In this document: in pieces, positions 1 to 8,950 of the stretch
How the letters are laid out: each line of letters starts with the position of its first letter
Numbering within the stretch: the first letter of the stretch is position 1
Source: JAGNRR01 sp964612525
GTDB lineage: Bacteria; Bacteroidota; Bacteroidia; Chitinophagales; Chitinophagaceae
DNA length: 36,686 nt
Reading direction: 5' to 3'
NCBI GenBank assembly: GCA_964612525.1
Contig: CAZTCQ010000013.1
Location: forward strand, 1-36,686
The notes under the pieces: model-generated
The model's database searches: none
What the model was told of the DNA's origin: nothing
The model's input: the letters and a program-made list of their open reading frames with translations, nothing else
Translations under genes and position numbers: made by a program

Positions 1-312
1 TGGAATACACTGATACTCACGCCCAACTTCCCGGAGTACCCAAGTGGGCACAGTGTAATATCGGGTGTAGCGTCTACTGTTTTAGCGGCGCATTATGGCG
101 ATGAAACAAAATTTACAGATAATGCGGAAGAGCCGTTTGGGATGACACCGAGAACCTTTACTTCTTTTACTACGGCCTGTGACCAAGCAGCAATGAGTCG
201 TTTTTATGCCGGGATACATTTCAGAAAAGCAATTGAGGATGGTGTAGATATGGGTCGAGAAATTGGAGATTTTATTGTAAAAAAATTAGAGCAAGATGTG
301 GCAAAAAATTAG
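1..312 (+). CDS. vanadium-dependent haloperoxidase / PAP2-like phosphatase, C-terminal part (partial)
   Basis: The last 103 codons of a gene that begins before the window, read from base 1 to a TAG at 310-312. The fragment carries the two marks of the vanadium haloperoxidase / PAP2 acid phosphatase fold. The first is a PSGH motif in the context FPEYPSGHSV near its start. The second, about 60 residues later, is SRFYAGIHFR, which matches the Arg-...-Gly-x-His signature holding vanadate or phosphate and the catalytic histidine. Family members oxidise halides with peroxide or hydrolyse phosphate esters and are usually exported; the fragment cannot say which activity applies. The stop lies inside the next gene, which starts 17 bases upstream of it, so the two are probably co-transcribed and translationally coupled. 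Pairing with a CRTAC1-type VCBS protein is, to my knowledge, common in Bacteroidota. Confidence 0.8.
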   Translation, partial: WNTLILTPNFPEYPSGHSVISGVASTVLAAHYGDETKFTDNAEEPFGMTPRTFTSFTTACDQAAMSRFYAGIHFRKAIEDGVDMGREIGDFIVKKLEQDVAKN

Positions 313-3300
313 AAATACGAGCCTCGTAGTTTTGCTAATCGGGAGTTTCTTTTTAAGCTCTTGCGGCGATGGTTCTTTTAGTGAAAAACCATTATTTACT
401 TTAATGGATAGTACGGAAACGGGTTTCTTTTTTTGGAACGAAATTTATGAAACGGAACAACTCAATGCAATAAACTACGGTTATTTTTTTAATGGTGGCG
501 GTGTAGCGATTGGTGATATAAATAATGATGAATTGCCCGATGTGTATATGGTGGGTAACACATTTGGAGGTAGACTGTATGTAAACGATGGTGACTTAAA
601 ATTTCATCAAATAACGGCTACTTCTAATACGGCAACTGATGGATTTACGCATGGGGTAACTATGGCCGATGTAAATCAAGATGGTAATTTAGATATTTAC
701 CTTTCGCGCTCTATGGCTAATGTTGATAGCATGCGCGCCAACCGACTGCTTATAAATAATGGCGATGGCACCTTTATAAACAAAGCCAAAGAATATGGCG
801 TGGATGATATGGGCTTTAGTACGCACGCCAATTTCTTTGATTACGATAATGATGGAGATCCTGATTTATATGTCTTAAATCATTCTACCAATTATGAATT
901 AGCTATGGGTCTTTTGACCAAAGAACAGCGGGCAAGAGATATGCAAAATCTCAGTGAGAAGGCTTATCAAGAAAGCGTATCCAAACTTTACCGAAATAAT
1001 GGTAATGGTACGTTTACAGATGTCACCACACAGGCGGGATTGAAAGATGTATTTTTTGGATTGAGCGCTACCGCTAGTGATATTAATAATGATGGTTGGA
1101 TGGATTTGTATTGCACTTCTGATTTTGCAGACAAAGATCATTTATATATCAATAATAAAAATGGAACCTTTACTGATAAAATTCATGATGCCTTTGGCCA
1201 TATCACCCAAAATTCTATGGGCTCGGATATTGCTGATGTAAATAATGATGGACTGCTAGACATCATTACTGTAGATATGATGGCGGAGGATAATTATCGT
1301 AACAAACAATTGAAAGGAAACAATCCCTATGACTTATTTCAGATGAGTATGGAGTATGGATATCATTGTCAGGTGATGCGCAATTGTTTGCAATTAAATA
1401 ATGGTGATGGCACGTTTAGTGAGATTGGTCAATTGGCGGGAGTTTCGCATACTGATTGGAGTTGGGCTCCCCTCTTTGCTGATTTTGATAATGATGGTCA
1501 TAAAGATTTATTCGTGAGCAACGGATATAAAAGAGACATTACAGACATGGATTATATGAACTATGGTAGTAATGAAATTATAAAAAAAGCGGGCGGTAAG
1601 CAGAACGTAAAATTCATGGAGTTATTGGAAGGGATTGCTTCTACACCCATTAAAAATTATGTTTACCAGGGCCAAGGAAATTATTCTTTTAAAAAAAGAA
1701 CTGATGACTGGGGCTTAAAAGAAAAGTCGTTTTCTAATGGTGCTGCTTATGCAGATTTAGATTTGGATGGTGATTTAGATTTAATTGTAAACAACTTCGG
1801 CGAGCCTAGTTTTTTATACAGAAATAATGCGGTAGAAAACAGACCGGAGAATAAGTTTTTAAGTTTCACTTTTGACCCGAAACAACATGCGGTAGCACAA
1901 GGAACNNNNNNNNNNNNNNNNNNNNNNNNNNNNNNNNNNNNNNNNNNNNNNNNNNNNNNNNNNNNNNNNNNNNNNNNNNNNNNNNNNNNNNNNNNNNNNN
2001 NNNNNGATGAACCACTGTTAGAACAAATGTATTCTAACCGAGGGCCTTACTCAGCCATTGGTGATGTGAATAATGATGGGCTCGATGATATTTATTTTGG
2101 CGCTTCGGCTGGTTACGAAGGCAAACTTTATTTACAATCGGCTGACGCTCATTTTAGTTTAAAAACCACAGCAGATTTTTTAGCAGATAAAAATTTTGAA
2201 GATGGTCGGAGTGTTTTCTTTGATGCAGATGGTGACCAGGATGTAGATCTTTATGTAACAAGCGGCAGCAATGAAGTACGTGACTCAAATAATTTTAAGG
2301 ACAGGTTGTATCTAAATGATGGCATGGGTAATTTTTCTAAAGCGGAACAAAACGTACCAAAAATTTTAGCTAACACGGTGGCGGTGCAAGCGTTGGATAT
2401 AGATGCAGATGGTGATCAAGACCTTGTTGTGGGCGGAAATGTGAAACCCAAAGAATTTCCAACAGCATATAATACTTATGTGCTCCTTAATAATTCAAAA
2501 GGTGTTTTTGAAAAGAAAGAAAGTATTTTACCAAAAAATGGTAAGCTCGGTTTGGTAAATGATATTCGGGTCGGAGATTTGAATGATGATCAAAAGCCTG
2601 ATTTGATATTAGCAGGAGACTGGATGCCTATCCGTATTTTAATAAATAATGGTGAATCATTTGATGATGAAACAGAAGAATATGGATTGGGTAATAGTAA
2701 TGGAATGTGGAATACGATAGAACTGATTGATGTAAATAATGATGGAAAAAAAGATATCATTGGTGGTAATCGCGGCACAAATAGTTTTTTTAAATGTAGC
2801 GAAGAGCAACCTGCTACACTGTATGTAAATGACTTTGATGAAAATGGCGAGCGGGAAGGTTTGGTAAACTATTATTTTTCTGATGGTGTAATGTATCCTA
2901 AGTATTCTTTAAACGAAGTCTTAGAGCAGTTGCCTTCCTGGCGAGGATTGTACAGTAGATATAAAAAATATTCAGCAGCTACCGCAGCTTCTATTTTTGA
3001 TGAGAAGTATACGGGTACGGAATCCTATGAATGCAAGAGATTCAGTAGCACGGTATTTCTTAGAGGGGCAAATTCTTTTAAATCCTATACACTACCCTCT
3101 AAGGTTCAGTTTAGCAGCGTTTTCGGCATTGCCGCTTTACCACAAGAAAAAGGAGCGCCTTACATACTCACCGCAGGAAACAACTATGCCGTGGATGTAA
3201 ATACAGGCAGATTGGACGCAGACTATGGCTTTAGCAGTCAATGGGTATCGGGTTTTATGCAAAATGCGCAAAAGAATATTTTACCACCGCTGATTGGTCA

Positions 3301-3403
3301 AATACGCCAAATTTCCTTAGTTAAAACAGCCAATAACAAGCGTTTAATTCTTGTCAACAGAAATGATTTAAGCCCTTTAGTCTTATTATTATCAATTGAT
3401 TAG
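296..3403 (+). CDS. FG-GAP/VCBS repeat lipoprotein, CRTAC1-like (ASPIC/UnbV domain probably in assembly gap)
   Basis: A large exported protein, read as 1035 aa but interrupted by 100 N after about residue 536. The N-terminus is a lipoprotein signal peptide with a LSSC lipobox, so Cys23 would be lipidated and the protein anchored at the outer membrane. At least eleven Asp-rich calcium-binding loops of the FG-GAP/VCBS type follow (for example DVNQDGNLD, DYDNDGDPD, DINNDGWMD, DVNNDGLLD, DFDNDGHKD, DVNNDGKKD), predicting one or two beta propellers. In this family an ASPIC/UnbV domain and the start of a second propeller normally sit between the text before the gap (FLSFTFDPK) and the text after it (EPLLEQMYSNRGP). 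Little of that fits in 100 bases. The frame is open on both sides of the Ns. There is no T9SS tail. It probably acts as a partner or scaffold of the upstream haloperoxidase-like protein; the substrate is unknown. Confidence 0.85.
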   Translation: MWQKIRNTSLVVLLIGSFFLSSCGDGSFSEKPLFTLMDSTETGFFFWNEIYETEQLNAINYGYFFNGGGVAIGDINNDELPDVYMVGNTFGGRLYVNDGDLKFHQITATSNTATDGFTHGVTMADVNQDGNLDIYLSRSMANVDSMRANRLLINNGDGTFINKAKEYGVDDMGFSTHANFFDYDNDGDPDLYVLNHSTNYELAMGLLTKEQRARDMQNLSEKAYQESVSKLYRNNGNGTFTDVTTQAGLKDVFFGLSATASDINNDGWMDLYCTSDFADKDHLYINNKNGTFTDKIHDAFGHITQNSMGSDIADVNNDGLLDIITVDMMAEDNYRNKQLKGNNPYDLFQMSMEYGYHCQVMRNCLQLNNGDGTFSEIGQLAGVSHTDWSWAPLFADFDNDGHKDLFVSNGYKRDITDMDYMNYGSNEIIKKAGGKQNVKFMELLEGIASTPIKNYVYQGQGNYSFKKRTDDWGLKEKSFSNGAAYADLDLDGDLDLIVNNFGEPSFLYRNNAVENRPENKFLSFTFDPKQHAVAQGXXXXXXXXXXXXXXXXXXXXXXXXXXXXXXXXXXDEPLLEQMYSNRGPYSAIGDVNNDGLDDIYFGASAGYEGKLYLQSADAHFSLKTTADFLADKNFEDGRSVFFDADGDQDVDLYVTSGSNEVRDSNNFKDRLYLNDGMGNFSKAEQNVPKILANTVAVQALDIDADGDQDLVVGGNVKPKEFPTAYNTYVLLNNSKGVFEKKESILPKNGKLGLVNDIRVGDLNDDQKPDLILAGDWMPIRILINNGESFDDETEEYGLGNSNGMWNTIELIDVNNDGKKDIIGGNRGTNSFFKCSEEQPATLYVNDFDENGEREGLVNYYFSDGVMYPKYSLNEVLEQLPSWRGLYSRYKKYSAATAASIFDEKYTGTESYECKRFSSTVFLRGANSFKSYTLPSKVQFSSVFGIAALPQEKGAPYILTAGNNYAVDVNTGRLDADYGFSSQWVSGFMQNAQKNILPPLIGQIRQISLVKTANNKRLILVNRNDLSPLVLLLSID
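1906..2005. other. assembly gap of 100 N inside the VCBS lipoprotein gene
   Basis: Exactly 100 N, the conventional length for a scaffold gap of unknown size. The reading frame happens to continue across it, but the family layout suggests that roughly 300-400 bases encoding an ASPIC/UnbV domain are missing. Confidence 0.9.
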
Positions 3404-3410
3404 TTGATTG

Positions 3411-3433
3411 GGTTCACTTTAAAAAAGTGAACC
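3411..3433 (+). terminator. inverted repeat after the VCBS gene, possible weak terminator
   Basis: GGTTCACTTT (3411-3420) is the exact reverse complement of AAAGTGAACC (3424-3433), with a 3-base loop. It begins 8 bases after the stop codon. There is no T-run after it, so its use as an intrinsic terminator is uncertain. Confidence 0.5.
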
Positions 3434-3460
3434 TTCTGGTGCTTAAATAACAGTAGTTCA

Positions 3461-3490
3461 TTGTTTTATGAAAACTTTGGCATAACTTAG
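3461..3490 (+). promoter_or_regulatory. Bacteroidota-type promoter of the first giant T9SS gene
   Basis: TTG at 3461-3463, 19 bases, then TAACTTAG at 3483-3490, one mismatch from TAnnTTTG. The ATG follows 26 bases later. The same arrangement stands before the next T9SS gene and before the SprB-repeat gene on the other strand. Confidence 0.55.
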
Positions 3491-3516
3491 AATATTCAAA
3501 CAAAAATTTATAGAAT

Positions 3517-6500
3517 ATGAAAAAAATGTTACTTCTTTTAGCGGTAGTTTTAGTCAGCGTTCTTGATTTCCAATCGCAAGCCCAAATTGTGACTCAGGTT
3601 GGTGCGGGAACAACAACAAATACTACCACAGCCTATCCTGCACCTTTCGGGAATTACTGGTGGGGAGCTAGGCACCAGCAACTTTATACAGCTGCTGAAT
3701 TGACTGCCGCTGGTCTTGCACCCGGTGCAATTATTAATGAATTAGGTTTTAAAGTTGTGGGTGCTGCTCAAAATCAGCAGTTGGACAACTTTGAAATGAA
3801 AATTGCAGGTGTCGCAAATACGACACTTACTACAGCATGGGTGGCTGGAACCGCCACTGTATTTGGGCCAGTGAATTACACACCTATTACGGGCAACAAT
3901 TTGCTAGCCCTATCCTCTCCTTGGATTTGGAACGGAACTGATAATTTATTGGTAGAAACTTGTTTTAATAATGGTTCTTTTACAAACAATGAAACCATTG
4001 AAAACACAGCAATTGCCAATATGACCAATCACTATCGTGCAGATGCGGCTGGTGTATGTGCGAATCCTGCTTCAACAAGCGTATTGGGTAACAGACCCAA
4101 CTTGTTAATTAACTATATTCCTCCAGGAAGTTGTTTGCCTCCCATTGGCTTGTCAGCCTCTAATATTATGGCCACTAGTGCCACATTAACTTGGGTGGAT
4201 ACTTTAAACAGTATGCCTGCTATGGACTACGACATTGAGCTCTTGTTAGCAACAGCTCCTCCTTCAGGAACACCAACTACAACAGGTATTACCACTACAA
4301 CTTTTAACCAAACTGGTTTAATGCCAACTACCTCTTATGATTATTATGTTCGTGGACACTGTTCGGCAACGGATACAAGTGTATGGTTTGGACCATTTAC
4401 GTTTACTACGCCAGCATCTTGTGTGGCGCCTTCTGCATTAACAGCTACTAACATCACTTCTTCTTCTGTTGATTTAGGTTGGACAGAAAACAATGCTTCC
4501 ACAGATTGGGAGATTGAAATTGGTGCACAAGGATTTACTCCTACAGGAATGGCAACATTTTTAGGAGGTCCAGTGACGAACCCTCAACCTTTAGGAGGAC
4601 TACCTCCTAATACATGTTTTGATTATTACGTAAGAACCGTTTGCGGTCCTATGGATTCTAGTTTATGGACAGGTCCATTTACCTTTTGTACTACACTTGG
4701 TTGTGATTCTGTATATAACCCAACGATATCGGGTGTAACAGATACGTCAGCTATGTTCTCTTGGACTGATAGTAATGCATCCGCTCCTGCTAGTTGGGAA
4801 ATAGAAATCGTTCCGACGGGTGCTACACCAACGGGAGCGGGTACAACTACAACTTCCTCACCTTTTGCTTTAAATGGTTTAACGACCCTTACAACATACG
4901 ATGTTTACATACGTACAAATTGTGGTGGTCCTCTTGGCAGCAGCCCTTGGACTGGTCCTACAACCTTTACCACGCAGATAGCGCCTATGGCTTGTGGAGC
5001 GGGTACTTCGCAGCAAGACTTATTTTATGAAGGCTTTGATATGGCAACGGCTAGTTCTGTTCATGTAATGAACTCAACACTTGCTGGTGATTGTTGGAAT
5101 ACACAATCTCCACCGGCTAACTTTGCGGCCGTAACATGGCAATTAGACAATAACGCAGGAAATAGTTTCGCAACAGGCCCATCCGGTGGTGGAGCTGCTG
5201 TTAACACAAATCCTGGTTATGTGTTCTTAGAAACTTCTGGTACGGGTAGTGATACTTTATATGTACCAACATTTGATTTGTCGAATGCTACTGATGCACG
5301 TGTTACCTTCTACACACATTTCTTTGGTGTGGATATTGATTCAGTTGTTCTAATTGTTGATGATGGAATTACTGAAACTCAAGTATGGTCATTGGCTGGT
5401 CAGCAGCAAACTGCTGGCACAGACCCTTGGACTTTGCAAAACGTTAGTTTAGCAGCTTACATTGGTAAAACAGTAACTCTTAAGTTTTTAGGGAATAGCG
5501 ATGGTTGTTGTTCTGGTGATATGGCTTTGGATGAAGTACGAGTTCAGGCTTGTGTTCCTACTTGCCCTGCACCAAGTGCCTTAGTTTCTTCTGCTGTAAC
5601 AACAACTACAGCTACTGTAGCTTGGACTGAGAATGGCTCGGCTACTTCTTGGGATGTAACGGTTGTGCCTGAAGGTACGGATCCTAATGCAGCAGCGGCC
5701 ACTAACCCTGCGGTTACTACCAATCCATTGCCTCTTACAGGTCTTATGCCTGCTACTAGTTATGATTACTATGTAAGAGCCATTTGCGGAACGGATAAAA
5801 GTGCTTGGGGAGAATTCTGCCCAGTAGCAAACTTTGTTACACCTCCTGATTGTGATAGTGCAAGATCAGTAATGATCTCTAATATAACAGCTACTTCAGG
5901 TATGATTACTTGGGCAGATAGCAACATGCCTGTTGCTCCGTTATGGGAAATCGAAATCGTAGCTGCTCCAGCTGCTCCAACGGGTGCAGGTGTATTTACA
6001 ACTACGAGTCCTTATATGGCAACGGGTCTAACGCCGAACACAACTTATAATGTTTATATCCGCGCAGCTTGTGATAGTATGAACAATGATTACAGTCCAT
6101 GGTCTGGACCGTTTCCTTTGATTACTCCTTGCTCTGTATTTGCGCCACCTGTTTGTGAAGACTTTAATGTTGGTGCTCCGACTCCAGCTTGTTGGACACA
6201 GGCCGATGATGGTGATGCTACTACTGGGCCTTTGTCTATAGGAACAGGTGCTTGGGTTGCGGATAATTTTAATAACGTCGCAGGAGATCCTTCTCCTAGT
6301 ATTAATATTTGGTTGGCTCAGAAGCGCGATTGGTTAATCTCACCAGATTATGATTTAGCTGTTCCGGGTGGTCCTTACCAAATGGAAATGGAATTTGATA
6401 TTGTAGGTTTTGGAGGTTCTACTCCAAGTGCTTTGGGATCTGATGATTCTGTGCAGGTAATGATCTCAAATGATGCGGGTGCGACATGGACTGTTTTACA

Positions 6501-8742
6501 GACGTGGGATGCTACAACTGCTTTAACCGCTCCGGGTGGTGATTTAGTAGTTCATGATTTATCTTCTTACACTGGAGATACGGTACGTTTTGCTGTATGG
6601 GCTTCGGAAGGTGCGATCGATGATGTACCAGATAATGAAGTACACTTTGATGATTTCTGTGTAGTTCCAATTCCTTCTTGTTTTGAGCCTTATGCCTTAA
6701 CAGCAACAAATATTACGCAGACTACCGCTGACCTAGCTTGGACAGATTCGAACACTTCTACCAACTACGACGTAGAATTGGTGCTTGCAGGAACCACTCC
6801 TACTGGTGTTCCAACTACACCGGGTGCTATGAATCCTTTCACAGTTACAGGTCTTTTAGCGAATACTTGTTATGATTACTATGTACGTACTAACTGTAGT
6901 ATGACAGATAGCAGTTTGTGGGCGGGTCCATTTACTTTCTGTACGCCATGTGGTGCTATTAGTTTGGCTCAGTTTAATATGGATGGTCAATTCCAAACTG
7001 CGAATACATTACCAACGTGTTGGTCTAATTCTGCAACACATGGAGATGATTGGGAAATGGCAACTGCCGGTATAAGAGTACCGTTTGGTGTAACTGTTGT
7101 AGATCACACAGCTGGTGTGGCCAATCTATATGCTTGGATGGATGGATCAACTCCAGCGGCTGGAACGGCCACTCTTATGTCAGCACCAATAGCGAATGCA
7201 GATATTACAGCACTTACTAATCCAATGTTTGAGTTCTATGTTTTAAGTCGTAATGAACAATCGCACCCAACAGTGGCTGATGCCAATTTAATAACTGCTC
7301 ATAATGATTTATTCGCAGAGGTGAGTTATGATAACGGTACAACTTGGGATACTATGGCGCACCATAATGGTAGTTTTGTAGATCATGATTGGCATAGATT
7401 CCAAATAGAATTAGATGTAACAGCTTTAGGAACCAATGACTTATTAGTTCGTTTTGAAGGTGTAGAGAGTTCTACGACTTCATCGAACTTCTATAATGAT
7501 TTGGCGATTGATGATGTAAGAATATTTGATTCATTGTGTGCTAATCAATTTGCGGCTGACATTGCAACAACAAGCGGAAACGCTGATTGTGAATGTACAG
7601 ATTTAAACGGTTGGACTCACTATGGTGATGAAGCATCTTCTGAACTGTACATTTCAGTTAAAAAAGGAACAATTTCTGATCCTTTGCTGAACTCTACAAT
7701 GGTACATGTAGAAGGAGCCGCAACAGGTGCAAGTGGAAACTTAGGTACCTTAGGTGTTATGGCTCCTTATGTGTCTTCTCAACATTGGTATTTGATGAAC
7801 CGTTTCTGGGATTTAGATATCGCAGATGCTGCTCGTCAGCCTAGTGCTCCATCAGATGTTCGTTTCTATTATTATGATGCGGATTATACTGCTTTACAAT
7901 CAACAGTAGCAGCAGCAGCTTATGGTTCAGTAATTACTGCCCATACTGATTTGATTGGATATAAAATTGCGAATGATAAGGATCCTAATCCAGCGAACAA
8001 TCATGCGACTGTTCTGACAGCCGACTATACTGGATACACACATGGAGCTTCAAGTACATCTACTTGGGCACATACAGCTGATCCTGTAGGGGCCACTACG
8101 AATCAATTAGAGTATCAAGTTACTAGCTTCTCAGGAGGTGGTGGTGGATTTGGTTCTGGATCAACAAATGGTCCATTACCGATCACGTTGACAGACTTCA
8201 CAGTTACTAAAGAAGGTAGCATTAGTTTGGCGGCATGGGCTACTGAAAATGAGGAAAACAACAGCCACTTTAACCTACAACGTAGTTTAGATGGTAATGA
8301 GTTTACTACTTTAGGAAAAGTGAATTCAAAAGCTGTGAATGGTACAAGTTCTGTAGAGTTGAAGTATAACTTTATGGACAAGTCTCCACAGATTGGTCAT
8401 AACTACTATCGTTTAGAGCAGGTTGACCAAGATGGCAAAATGAGCTATAGCGATATTATCGACTTAGTATGGGGTGCTGATGGTAGTGTAGTAACTATCT
8501 ATCCGAACCCAGCTACTGATAAATTGAACGTTGATGTATCGATAGACAAAGTAGCTCAGATTGAGGTACGTTTATTAGACATGAGCGGACGAGTGGTTAA
8601 AAGTGTAGTTCAACAATCTGCTAAAGGAATGAACAACGTGAGCATAGGCCTGGGCGATATCGCAACAGGTGTATACGGAGTTCAAATCTTGGAGAACAAC
8701 AACTTGATTTACTCAGGCAAAGTGAACAAAACGGAGAAATAA
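3517..8742 (+). CDS. giant secreted multidomain protein with fibronectin III and jelly-roll modules, T9SS type A sorting domain
   Basis: 1741 aa. The signal peptide ends near the AQA at residues 21-23. An N-terminal module of about 180 residues follows (ARHQQLYTAAELTAAGL ... WIWNGTDNLLVETCFNN), of a type found at the start of many T9SS proteins. At least six FnIII-like modules then start with a Cys-Pro type turn and carry a W-(E/D)-(I/V)-E-(I/L) strand and a YDYYVR strand (about 4129-4980, 5563-6130, 6677-6950). They alternate with MAM/jelly-roll-like segments (about 4990-5555, 6145-6670, 6965-7545). A further secreted domain spans 7549-8140, then a linker module (8176-8475) leads to the T9SS type A sorting domain (YPNPATDKLNVDV ... 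GVYGVQI). The protein is exported through Sec and the T9SS and is probably held at or released from the cell surface, perhaps as an adhesin. No catalytic domain is recognised. The 3' part repeats in the next gene. Confidence 0.85.
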   Translation: MKKMLLLLAVVLVSVLDFQSQAQIVTQVGAGTTTNTTTAYPAPFGNYWWGARHQQLYTAAELTAAGLAPGAIINELGFKVVGAAQNQQLDNFEMKIAGVANTTLTTAWVAGTATVFGPVNYTPITGNNLLALSSPWIWNGTDNLLVETCFNNGSFTNNETIENTAIANMTNHYRADAAGVCANPASTSVLGNRPNLLINYIPPGSCLPPIGLSASNIMATSATLTWVDTLNSMPAMDYDIELLLATAPPSGTPTTTGITTTTFNQTGLMPTTSYDYYVRGHCSATDTSVWFGPFTFTTPASCVAPSALTATNITSSSVDLGWTENNASTDWEIEIGAQGFTPTGMATFLGGPVTNPQPLGGLPPNTCFDYYVRTVCGPMDSSLWTGPFTFCTTLGCDSVYNPTISGVTDTSAMFSWTDSNASAPASWEIEIVPTGATPTGAGTTTTSSPFALNGLTTLTTYDVYIRTNCGGPLGSSPWTGPTTFTTQIAPMACGAGTSQQDLFYEGFDMATASSVHVMNSTLAGDCWNTQSPPANFAAVTWQLDNNAGNSFATGPSGGGAAVNTNPGYVFLETSGTGSDTLYVPTFDLSNATDARVTFYTHFFGVDIDSVVLIVDDGITETQVWSLAGQQQTAGTDPWTLQNVSLAAYIGKTVTLKFLGNSDGCCSGDMALDEVRVQACVPTCPAPSALVSSAVTTTTATVAWTENGSATSWDVTVVPEGTDPNAAAATNPAVTTNPLPLTGLMPATSYDYYVRAICGTDKSAWGEFCPVANFVTPPDCDSARSVMISNITATSGMITWADSNMPVAPLWEIEIVAAPAAPTGAGVFTTTSPYMATGLTPNTTYNVYIRAACDSMNNDYSPWSGPFPLITPCSVFAPPVCEDFNVGAPTPACWTQADDGDATTGPLSIGTGAWVADNFNNVAGDPSPSINIWLAQKRDWLISPDYDLAVPGGPYQMEMEFDIVGFGGSTPSALGSDDSVQVMISNDAGATWTVLQTWDATTALTAPGGDLVVHDLSSYTGDTVRFAVWASEGAIDDVPDNEVHFDDFCVVPIPSCFEPYALTATNITQTTADLAWTDSNTSTNYDVELVLAGTTPTGVPTTPGAMNPFTVTGLLANTCYDYYVRTNCSMTDSSLWAGPFTFCTPCGAISLAQFNMDGQFQTANTLPTCWSNSATHGDDWEMATAGIRVPFGVTVVDHTAGVANLYAWMDGSTPAAGTATLMSAPIANADITALTNPMFEFYVLSRNEQSHPTVADANLITAHNDLFAEVSYDNGTTWDTMAHHNGSFVDHDWHRFQIELDVTALGTNDLLVRFEGVESSTTSSNFYNDLAIDDVRIFDSLCANQFAADIATTSGNADCECTDLNGWTHYGDEASSELYISVKKGTISDPLLNSTMVHVEGAATGASGNLGTLGVMAPYVSSQHWYLMNRFWDLDIADAARQPSAPSDVRFYYYDADYTALQSTVAAAAYGSVITAHTDLIGYKIANDKDPNPANNHATVLTADYTGYTHGASSTSTWAHTADPVGATTNQLEYQVTSFSGGGGGFGSGSTNGPLPITLTDFTVTKEGSISLAAWATENEENNSHFNLQRSLDGNEFTTLGKVNSKAVNGTSSVELKYNFMDKSPQIGHNYYRLEQVDQDGKMSYSDIIDLVWGADGSVVTIYPNPATDKLNVDVSIDKVAQIEVRLLDMSGRVVKSVVQQSAKGMNNVSIGLGDIATGVYGVQILENNNLIYSGKVNKTEK

Positions 8743-8808
8743 TAATTAGCGAAACCTAATTACTAAATTATATAACGGCCCCCACGCATTTCGCGTGGGG
8801 GCTTTTTT
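8176..8808 (+). repeat. direct repeat copy 1: linker module, T9SS sorting domain, 3' UTR and terminator
   Basis: Aligns without gaps to 15023-15655 at a constant offset of 6847 bases. The coding part differs at scattered, mostly synonymous positions, roughly 10% over the last 265 bases by eye and more in the upstream linker. The 39 bases after the stop codon (8743-8781) are identical, and the terminator stem then differs by a compensatory pair. Confidence 0.85.
8778..8808 (+). terminator. intrinsic terminator of the first giant T9SS gene
   Basis: A perfect 10-bp stem, GCCCCCACGC (8778-8787) with GCGTGGGGGC (8793-8802), loop ATTTC, followed by six T. It lies 35 bases after the stop codon. Confidence 0.95.
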
Positions 8809-8892
8809 ATGCAAAAAAAGTGTCGGCCTTGTACTAATATTATTCGAATCGGGCCAATTGAATCATGTACTTAACATATAGTTCGCTATTTT

Positions 8893-8923
8893 TTGGTGGA
8901 AACTATTTTTTACAATAACTTTA
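8893..8923 (+). promoter_or_regulatory. Bacteroidota-type promoter of the second giant T9SS gene
   Basis: TTG at 8893-8895 in TTTTGG, 20 bases, then TAACTTTA at 8916-8923. The ATG at 8951 follows 27 bases later, almost the same geometry as before the previous gene. Confidence 0.55.
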
Positions 8924-8950
8924 GAAATTCATTAAAAATTATTTAAGATT

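Noticed and set aside
3411..3433. Riboswitch or attenuator before the first giant T9SS gene
   Set aside because: The hairpin lies upstream of the predicted promoter (3461-3490), so it belongs to the end of the preceding transcript.
4129..6950. Regularly spaced similar segments suggesting a repeat array such as CRISPR
   Set aside because: They are in-frame FnIII modules of about 90 residues with diverged DNA, not short identical repeats.
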